A stretch of 11,501 bases of DNA from Candidatus Poribacteria bacterium (GTDB lineage Bacteria > Poribacteria > WGA-4E > WGA-3G). How positions within the stretch are numbered: position 1 is the stretch's first letter; every line of letters starts with the position of its first letter. A program made the position numbers and the translations under genes. Below, piece after piece: positions 7,201 through 11,501 of the stretch. The notes below the pieces were generated by a model. It was not told where the DNA came from. It saw only the letters and a program-made list of their open reading frames with translations, and ran no database searches. The stretch lies in assembly GCA_007571355.1 (NCBI GenBank), contig RKRO01000458.1, positions 1 through 11,501 of the forward strand. The letters run 5' to 3'.

Positions 7201-7939
7201 GCGCAGTATGTGGAGGTAAAACGACGCGTTTATCGGCGTTGATGAGTTCGGTATCCAAACTGACGCGCTTTAAACCGGTAATGTCGGGATAAATGTTAGG
7301 TTGGAGTTCAACATTACCACCACCGCTCGCCTGATTCTCTGTGGTTAAATAGCAGACGTAGAGATCAGAGGCTGCGGAAATTTGGAAAGCGCAGTTCACC
7401 CAATCTTTGAGCTCCTGAAAAGTGCTGGGTTCAATCAGGGGGGTATAGACGTGTCGCGCGAGAAATCTGGAATCGGCAGGTACCTGCGTACTGTGTGACC
7501 ATGTATCATCACCAACAACAACGACAGCACCACCGGTTGTTCCTGCAAGATTGCTAATTGCGAGTGCATCGGAGGCTACATGCAAGCCGACGCTTTTCAT
7601 GAAGGCAACCGCACGGAGTTCCGCCATCTGTGAACCGTTCAGGCGTGCGATACTTAACGCTTCATTATTAGCGATCTGTGCGACGATGCCGTTGCTTTTC
7701 AGTAACTCGGCATTGCGCTGAATTACATCAAACACTTCGGCAAGCGGGGATCCGGGGTATCCTGTGAAGAGGCTAACACCACTCTCCAAAGCACCCTTAA
7801 CCAATAACTCGCATCCGGTATAGACGTGCGTTCCGCTGGCTTGTGTAAACCTATCGTCCATATTTTTAACTTTCCTTGCAGTTCGCTCAAGCGGGTTTGT
7901 TACTTCAATTGCCTTTTCGTAACTTGTCTTCCATTTCAT
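4265..7939 (-). CDS. Single-chain indolepyruvate ferredoxin oxidoreductase (fused IorA-IorB, long form)
   Basis: Predicted thiamine-diphosphate enzyme that oxidatively decarboxylates aryl-pyruvates to aryl-acetyl-CoA with ferredoxin, or runs in reverse. Residue numbers are from 7939. The pyrimidine-type domain (about 38-230) carries GYPGSP (60-65). A linker domain covers about 270-400. The TPP domain has CPGCPHR (451-457), GDIGCYS (491-497), GDSTFFHGG (537-545) and LDNQTTAMTGHQPTP (564-578). A ferredoxin-like part carries C677, C680, C683 and C689, then C710, C716 and C723. The gamma/IorB domain (about 765-965) begins with GGVGGMGIGT (772-781). The C-terminal 230 residues resemble the DUF6537 tail of long proteobacterial forms, including RGYREIRYPK (1201-1210). 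Separate IorA and IorB are about 600 and 200 aa, so this is a fusion. The likelier start is the ATG at 7859-7861 (M27; 1198 aa), with AAGGA 11 bases upstream; the ATG at 7939 has no ribosome site. Substrate is inferred from the family only. Confidence 0.9.
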   Translation of the reverse strand: MKWKTSYEKAIEVTNPLERTARKVKNMDDRFTQASGTHVYTGCELLVKGALESGVSLFTGYPGSPLAEVFDVIQRNAELLKSNGIVAQIANNEALSIARLNGSQMAELRAVAFMKSVGLHVASDALAISNLAGTTGGAVVVVGDDTWSHSTQVPADSRFLARHVYTPLIEPSTFQELKDWVNCAFQISAASDLYVCYLTTENQASGGGNVELQPNIYPDITGLKRVSLDTELINADKRVVLPPHTAQIEMETLRERLPTALKIAKNLGLNEIQFIRNGSSKRRYPFGFISTGLAHSCLLHALRELNLYGDIPILKLGMTHPIDADIVREFAEHVDEVYVVEEKRPLLENEIKARLTQMYQDGNIKRYVNVWGKQFPDNLAGIPAASGLDASILIQKLIPLFKHRLGVGGTTDNSEKANLFVDLNHLACEEALQAEVSEQEIDIPKRTPTFCPGCPHRDSSSVLLEITRQFMDADYMRKHHDSGAVDLVFHGDIGCYSMLKYEPFPRLMHNLSAMALGGGSGAGIDPFIENKQIVFMGDSTFFHGGMTAISDSIKNNQDITYIILDNQTTAMTGHQPTPAGELDLLGNPTFAQDIEKVAQGLAGNSEIEIVRTNPEDRVNYKKYLEKTILKPGVKIVIADKECAITYHRRLRREQRSTIAKDGFLKSEKHINITPEVCEFCRECTTETGCPGLKVINTDYGEKIAIDQSNCVTDGACARIKYACPAFEEVVITRKHPPKEQAIAAGYRDLLSDAPLPPPRLIPFEMSWNMYAGGVGGMGIGTISKVLVVGGYLQGYDVTFCDRKGLAIRNGGVYTHIIYTQPGIHTSPMIPYGKADLLLGLDMLEAVRGITAHALFRVAAPDRTAAVVNTAKTETISTLIGKDEFDTDTLEEAIQAHTRPDAYFGTDLFRVSEQLFGNKLYANMMLLGTAFQRQLIPLELEPLQLALKQMVPHADLETNMKAFNVGRRLALDPEQIAVEAPRQLTYAEMLSAKRQILEKKRGGKRLAQAYVTLVESTVETLDVGSDDIHRILGLYLYDLVQFENLNYARVYAKKIKQVHARDSQVYNYRATKAAIRYLHKVMLIKDEVYVAHLLTSEEKLERDKKLYKVDTKNGDKIKYVHLNRPHFTVMGLDIEADIDTYNWQLNLMKRMKFLRRWLPEWHAREKAFREWYITRVIDTFAPTDAETYDKHLRALECVEEVRGYREIRYPKMEEAKRTVEGLLKE
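7862..7920 (-). repeat. Leader repeat copy C, before the internal start of the oxidoreductase
   Basis: On the minus strand it runs from ACGAAAAGG through AACAAACCCGCTTGAGCG to AACTGCAAGGAAAGTTAAAA and ends one base before the ATG at 7859-7861. It aligns along its length with copies A and B. If translated it gives LERTARKVKN. AAGGA (7873-7877) is 11 bases from that ATG. Confidence 0.7.
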
Positions 7940-7949
7940 TAAGGACTAT

Positions 7950-7977
7950 CGTTTTTCGTTTTTCGTCAGAAACGAAA
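7950..7977. repeat. 7-bp tandem repeat abutting a small hairpin upstream of the oxidoreductase
   Basis: CGTTTTT occurs at 7950-7956 and 7957-7963, followed by a partial third unit (CGT, 7964-7966). TTTCGT (7961-7966) and ACGAAA (7972-7977) form a perfect 6-bp stem with loop CAGAA. It lies in the 107-bp gap between recN and the long oxidoreductase frame. The rest of that gap shows nothing clear. Confidence 0.5.
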
Positions 7978-8046
7978 TTTGGACAAGGCCCCACCGGATC
8001 ATGAGAAGAGGAGACAAATCGGAGCAGAAACCCAATATTTAAAAAA

Positions 8047-9765
8047 TTATTTTTCAGACAATAATTCTCGTGCATGTGCAAGACCTATTTCGGTGGCTTC
8101 GCCGCCGTACATCCGAGCGATTTCATCGACCTGCTCTTCTGCAGTTAACGCTTTCGCCGTAATCAGTGTTCGCTCACCGACGACCTTTTTTTCCACCCGA
8201 AAATGTTTGTCAGCGAAACGGGCGATCTGTGGGAGATGTGTAATACAGATCACCTGTGAAAACGCCGAAAGTTCTTTCAATTTTTTACCGACGACATCTG
8301 CAATTTTGCCGCCGATGCCGCTGTCAATTTCATCGAATAGTAGCGTCGGCACCTCGTCCACTTGTACCAGCACCGTCTTTAAAGCGAGCATGATACGTGA
8401 GATTTCACCTCCGGACGCGATTTTAGCAATTGGGCGCGGTTCGGAACCGACATTCGGGGCAATCAAGAATTCGACATCATCCATCCCGTCAGAACGGAAG
8501 GCGTAGCGTTTACCATCTATCTGAAACGGTCCCCGCGCGTCAGGCATCAGTTGGACAGATGCCTGAAACTCCGCTTTGTCCATGCCGAGCGTGCGGAGTT
8601 CCTTCTCAATCCGCTCCGAAAGATGTTTCGCAACATGTAATCGTTTCGCAGAAAGCGCAGTACACAGATGCTGTGCCTCCTCGACTGTTTTGCGAATCTC
8701 TTCTTGGATTGCTGCCTGTTTTTCTGAACCGAGTTGTATTGCCTCCAATTTTTTTTCTGCTTCAGCGTGGTAGTCTAATATTTCAGAAATAGTGTTGCCA
8801 TACCGCCGCTTCAGTTTGGCGATAAGTGCAAGCCGATCTGCAATTTCATCCAATCGCCCTTGGTTGAATTCCACTGTGTCTGCATATTGGCGGATCTGCG
8901 CGGCAATATCTTCTACCTCGTAGATTGCTGATTCCAAACGATCTTGCAATTCTGAAAGGCTGCTATCGAGTTCAGACAATTTGGTAAGTTCCCTCGCAGC
9001 ACCTTCCAAACGTTCAAGTGGGCTGCCGAAACCGCCCATCCCTGGTGCATCACTCCCCAATTGTTGATACGCCATGTTCGCTGACGCGTGCAACGTTTCA
9101 GCGTTTTTGAGGAGCCGGGCTTCATCGGCTAATTTTTCGTCTTCACCGTCTTCGAGATTTGCAGTGGTGAGTTCGTTCATTTCAAACTCGAGGAGCTCTT
9201 TTTCGCGTTTCGATGCCGCCAAAGTATCTGCCAAGGACGCTGCCTCTTGTTGCAAGACTCGTAACTGTGTATAGATCTTCCTGATCTGCTGACATGCCTC
9301 ACTGCTGCCGCCGAAATTATCTAAGAGTTTAAGATGCGTTTCCGTTCGAAACAGGGATTGATGCTCGTGTTGACCGTGGATGTCAACCAGCAAAGTTCCG
9401 AGTTCTTGCAGCTGCTTTAAGTTCACTAGCCGCCCGTTAATATGGCAGCGACTCCTACCGTTCGCGCTGATTTGCCGTGAAAGAATTACAACATCGGATG
9501 GGTCTAACACGTCGCTAAATGTGAAGTCGGTGTGCCACATTGGATGCGTATCGTCCGGTACGACACTTGCTCCCACCTTTGCGAAATCGGCATCTTCGCG
9601 TACAATATCAGCGGAGGCTCTTTCACCCAATACCAATCCGATTGATTTGAGGATAACCGATTTACCGGCACCCGTCTCACCCGTAAATATGTTCAATCCC
9701 GATGTCAACTCTAATTCGAGCTCATCTATAAGGGCAATATTGCGGATAGAGAGTGTTTCGATCAT
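8047..9765 (-). CDS. recN: DNA repair protein RecN
   Basis: SMC-like ATPase of 572 aa that acts early in recombinational repair of double-strand breaks, on DNA in the cytoplasm. Nearly the usual family length (about 550-575). Residues 1-20 (MIETLSIRNIALIDELELEL) are a typical RecN start. Walker A is GETGAGKS (29-36), followed by the RecN hallmark HGQHEHQSL (130-138). A charged coiled coil spans about 155-395, interrupted near 235-250 by a glycine-rich turn. The ABC signature SGGEISR lies at 451-457, Walker B TLLFDE at 474-479 and the switch histidine in THLPQIA (H510). The start is fixed by AAGGA (9777-9781), 11 bases upstream and carried by leader repeat copy D. It is 114 bases downstream of nadK, a neighbour pairing often seen in bacteria. 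No LexA-type operator was recognised in front of it. Confidence 0.97.
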   Translation of the reverse strand: MIETLSIRNIALIDELELELTSGLNIFTGETGAGKSVILKSIGLVLGERASADIVREDADFAKVGASVVPDDTHPMWHTDFTFSDVLDPSDVVILSRQISANGRSRCHINGRLVNLKQLQELGTLLVDIHGQHEHQSLFRTETHLKLLDNFGGSSEACQQIRKIYTQLRVLQQEAASLADTLAASKREKELLEFEMNELTTANLEDGEDEKLADEARLLKNAETLHASANMAYQQLGSDAPGMGGFGSPLERLEGAARELTKLSELDSSLSELQDRLESAIYEVEDIAAQIRQYADTVEFNQGRLDEIADRLALIAKLKRRYGNTISEILDYHAEAEKKLEAIQLGSEKQAAIQEEIRKTVEEAQHLCTALSAKRLHVAKHLSERIEKELRTLGMDKAEFQASVQLMPDARGPFQIDGKRYAFRSDGMDDVEFLIAPNVGSEPRPIAKIASGGEISRIMLALKTVLVQVDEVPTLLFDEIDSGIGGKIADVVGKKLKELSAFSQVICITHLPQIARFADKHFRVEKKVVGERTLITAKALTAEEQVDEIARMYGGEATEIGLAHARELLSEK

Positions 9766-9805
9766 CTTTTAAACATTCCTTGCGGTTCGTTCAGGAAGTG
9801 TGTCG
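9766..9805 (-). repeat. Leader repeat copy D, directly before recN
   Basis: On the minus strand it reads CTTCCTGAACGAACCGCAAG and then GAATGTTTAAAAG, followed at once by the recN ATG. The first about 30 bases next to the gene match copies A-C; similarity fades upstream. Its translation (PERTARNV, then a stop) parallels LERTARKVKN of copy C, but the stop keeps it outside the protein. Confidence 0.7.
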
Positions 9806-9828
9806 CAAAAATAATCCCATCCGTATAT

Positions 9829-9848
9829 CCAACCCGACCGTTGGTTGG
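9829..9848 (-). repeat. Small inverted repeat between nadK and recN
   Basis: CCAACC (9829-9834) and GGTTGG (9843-9848) pair perfectly with an 8-base loop. On the minus strand it follows the nadK stop by about 30 bases, and a run of five T appears some 17 bases later. That spacing is poor for an intrinsic terminator, so attenuation between nadK and recN is only a possibility. Confidence 0.35.
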
Positions 9849-9879
9849 GCTTACAAACCCTGGCGAATGGAGAATCCTA

Positions 9880-10758
9880 TCAAGCACGTTTGATGCCTTC
9901 ACCCAACATTAATTTTTCACGCAAAGCTTTGTAATAACTATGATGTTGCGACCGGATTAGCTGAATTGTCCGCTCCGCCTTCTCTACTTTTATGACTGCC
10001 CCTGCGGTGAGGCTGTGTGTCTCACGTTGACCGTCTACAAAAACATCTACGTTCTGATAGGCGGCACGCATCCTGACGGTTATCTCGGCATCGCCATCGG
10101 CGATGAAGGGTCGTACTGTCAAACTATGCGGTGCGATAGGTGTTAGCAGAATCGCCTCCAATTGTGGTGCGACGATAGTCCCAGCACAAGAGAGCGAATA
10201 GCCAGTCGATCCGCTCGGTGTTGCGATTATCAGCCCATCGGCGTTGTACGGTATAAAAAGCTCACCATCCACATAAACATCTAATTCAATGAGCCGTGTA
10301 TAGTGTCGAATAACAACATCGTTGAGTGCGAAGGCACGAAACGGTTGTGGAAATCCATCTCTGTCCACAACAACCTCTAACATCATCCGATGTTCTATCC
10401 GATAGTCACCTGCTAAGGTCGCTTTCAAAGTCGGGTAGAGTTCATCAAGCGATGCATCGGTCAAAAAACCGAGCGTTCCGATGTTAATCGCCAATATGAG
10501 CACATTCTCAATGTGTGGTGTATGGGCTGCACTCAGCAGTGTCCCATCTCCGCCGAGGACAAGAAGCATGTCTGCTTCCTCTACCACCACCGTTTTGGAG
10601 ATACCAGTTCGTGGATACCCCAATTCAACGGCTTGTTCCTCCGGTAGAAGCGTGAGAATATCTCGTTCTTTAAGCCACGTAGACACGCCTTCAACAACCG
10701 CCGCCGCATTCGCTTTAGTCGTATTAACAAAAAAACCGACGCTTTTTATTTTATCCAT
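9880..10758 (-). CDS. nadK: NAD kinase (ATP/polyphosphate-dependent)
   Basis: Phosphorylates NAD+ to NADP+, setting the cytoplasmic NADP(H) pool that enzymes such as AroE draw on. Its 292 aa match the family length. GGDG with neighbouring TLL lies at 69-75. NIGTLGFLTD (92-101) and the ALND form of the NE/D motif (N146-D147) follow. DGLIIATPSGSTGYSLS (174-190) is the nucleotide-binding core. TPIAPHSLTVRP (206-217) and VDGQ (241-244) complete the signatures. The start gives a normal N-terminus (MDKIKSVGFFVN), though no clear Shine-Dalgarno precedes it; only TTAAAAG leads into the ATG. A hairpin at 10766-10782 lies eight bases upstream of the start codon. The gene follows the DUF368 gene by 37 bases, so it is probably co-transcribed with it. 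Confidence 0.96.
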   Translation of the reverse strand: MDKIKSVGFFVNTTKANAAAVVEGVSTWLKERDILTLLPEEQAVELGYPRTGISKTVVVEEADMLLVLGGDGTLLSAAHTPHIENVLILAINIGTLGFLTDASLDELYPTLKATLAGDYRIEHRMMLEVVVDRDGFPQPFRAFALNDVVIRHYTRLIELDVYVDGELFIPYNADGLIIATPSGSTGYSLSCAGTIVAPQLEAILLTPIAPHSLTVRPFIADGDAEITVRMRAAYQNVDVFVDGQRETHSLTAGAVIKVEKAERTIQLIRSQHHSYYKALREKLMLGEGIKRA

Positions 10759-10765
10759 CTTTTAA

Positions 10766-10782
10766 TGGTCATCAGTTGACCA
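10766..10782 (-). promoter_or_regulatory. Hairpin in the nadK leader
   Basis: TGGTCA (10766-10771) and TGACCA (10777-10782) form a perfect 6-bp stem with a 5-base loop just before the nadK start. A competing pairing uses AATGGT (10764-10769) and ACCATT (10786-10791). The two cannot form together, and either would lie within the ribosome footprint. A regulatory role is inference. Confidence 0.35.
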
Positions 10783-10795
10783 ACAACCATTACAT

Positions 10796-11501
10796 CTAAT
10801 TCTCCAGACGTGAAAATAAAGCGATAACGCCACAACCAACGAGAAAAGCTGCAATAGTAATAAACAAGTTCACATCAAATAGCGGTAAGATGTGAGCGGT
10901 ATCTATGCGTTCTCCATTGACCATTGCGAACTCCCGAAAGGGCCACAATCCGTAAAGTGAGCCCACCATCAATCCGATGAGGAAAGCGATTGTAAGATTC
11001 CGATAGCGTTCCAAGAGATAGTTAAGCAACCGTGTGAATGCCAGAAGCCCGAATAAACATCCGAACGCAGCGCATGTGAGTATCAAGGCTCCTGCTACCA
11101 TCGCTTCGGTTATAGTTCCCTTGAGAAGCCCTGGCACGCCTTCGACCAGGGTGTTTATCGCCGTTAGCAGCGGAAAGTAGATTCCGAGTGCGAGCATCAG
11201 AAACGAACCGCTGATGCCGGGTAAGATCATCGCTGAGACTGCCAAAGCACCACTACAAAAAAAGAGTCCGAGTTCCCAATACGTCGGTAACTGTGTTGCG
11301 CGTCCGGCAGTGTCCTCTATCGCCGTCTCGTTCCCGGTTTTATAAGCAACCCGTTCTAACTGCTTTTCACCCATACCGACCGATAAGCCTAATATTAGAG
11401 CGACAGCGATCCCTAAACACAGCGTCTCTTGCCAACCGAACCCCTTTAGCATTCGCGCCGGTATGAGAATAGATGTCAAGATCAATCCGGTAAAAAAACC
11501 G
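10796..11501 (-). CDS. DUF368 family membrane protein (PopT-like undecaprenyl phosphate translocase), 5' end cut by the window
   Basis: Partial polytopic membrane protein. The frame stays open to base 11501, reading GFFTG before the TTG at 11483-11485, so that TTG is not the true start and the N-terminal part lies outside. The visible 234 residues hold hydrophobic segments separated by short polar loops. Counting from that TTG, AVSAMILPGISGSFLMLALG (82-101) is the diagnostic second half of the DUF368 internal duplication (MxLPGxSGS). GFFTGLILTSILIPAR matches the middle of the family. Members of DUF368 have been shown in other bacteria to recycle the lipid carrier undecaprenyl phosphate across the inner membrane (PopT). 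Applying this here is inference from family membership. It ends 37 bases before nadK, suggesting co-transcription. Confidence 0.85.
   Translation of the reverse strand, partial: GFFTGLILTSILIPARMLKGFGWQETLCLGIAVALILGLSVGMGEKQLERVAYKTGNETAIEDTAGRATQLPTYWELGLFFCSGALAVSAMILPGISGSFLMLALGIYFPLLTAINTLVEGVPGLLKGTITEAMVAGALILTCAAFGCLFGLLAFTRLLNYLLERYRNLTIAFLIGLMVGSLYGLWPFREFAMVNGERIDTAHILPLFDVNLFITIAAFLVGCGVIALFSRLEN

Noticed and set aside
7979..8506. Plus-strand open frame of 175 codons across the recN 3' end
   Set aside because: Mostly antisense to the conserved RecN ATPase motifs.

Overview
The window looks like bacterial chromosomal core sequence of moderate GC content. An OmpA-like lipoprotein with a lipobox points to a diderm (outer-membrane) bacterium. 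All genes are housekeeping or metabolic. There is no phage, plasmid, IS element, CRISPR array, tRNA or rRNA. The short dispersed repeats, some read into the starts of genes, remind me of genomes from uncultured lineages such as Candidatus Poribacteria. That assignment is an impression from memory that I could not test here.

Layout. At the left edge (19-52) lies a GC-rich extended inverted repeat, just past the stop of a minus-strand OmpA-domain lipoprotein (70-942). A 478-bp divergent spacer (943-1420) holds candidate promoters for both flanking genes and a diverged repeat copy. A plus-strand integral-membrane M48 metalloprotease follows (1421-2779) and converges on the next block. From 2814 to the right edge everything is on the minus strand. 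In transcription order the genes are a DUF368 (PopT-like) membrane protein cut by the window edge, nadK (NAD kinase), recN (SMC-like DNA repair ATPase), a very long single-chain indolepyruvate ferredoxin oxidoreductase, aroE (shikimate dehydrogenase) and a ZapA-like cell-division protein. Gaps in this block are 37-114 nt (185 nt if the oxidoreductase starts at 7861), so one operon is possible but unproven.

How the genes could work together. The DUF368 protein (lipid-carrier recycling) and ZapA (FtsZ ring) concern envelope and division. The OmpA lipoprotein ties the outer membrane to peptidoglycan. AroE makes aromatic precursors, while the oxidoreductase handles aryl-pyruvates from aromatic amino acids. 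NadK supplies NADP(H), which AroE uses. RecN is DNA repair. This is a loose core cluster, not a dedicated system.

The most notable signal is a roughly 58-bp repeat family lying directly in front of recN, the oxidoreductase and aroE, with a tandem extra copy before aroE and a diverged copy in the spacer upstream of the M48 gene. Its core (CGAACYGCAAGGRA) supplies a Shine-Dalgarno-like AAGGA or AAGGG placed 11-12 nt before the start codon. It therefore looks like a dispersed leader module that has been copied in front of genes and, in two cases, read into the N-terminus. I found no previously undescribed multi-gene system.
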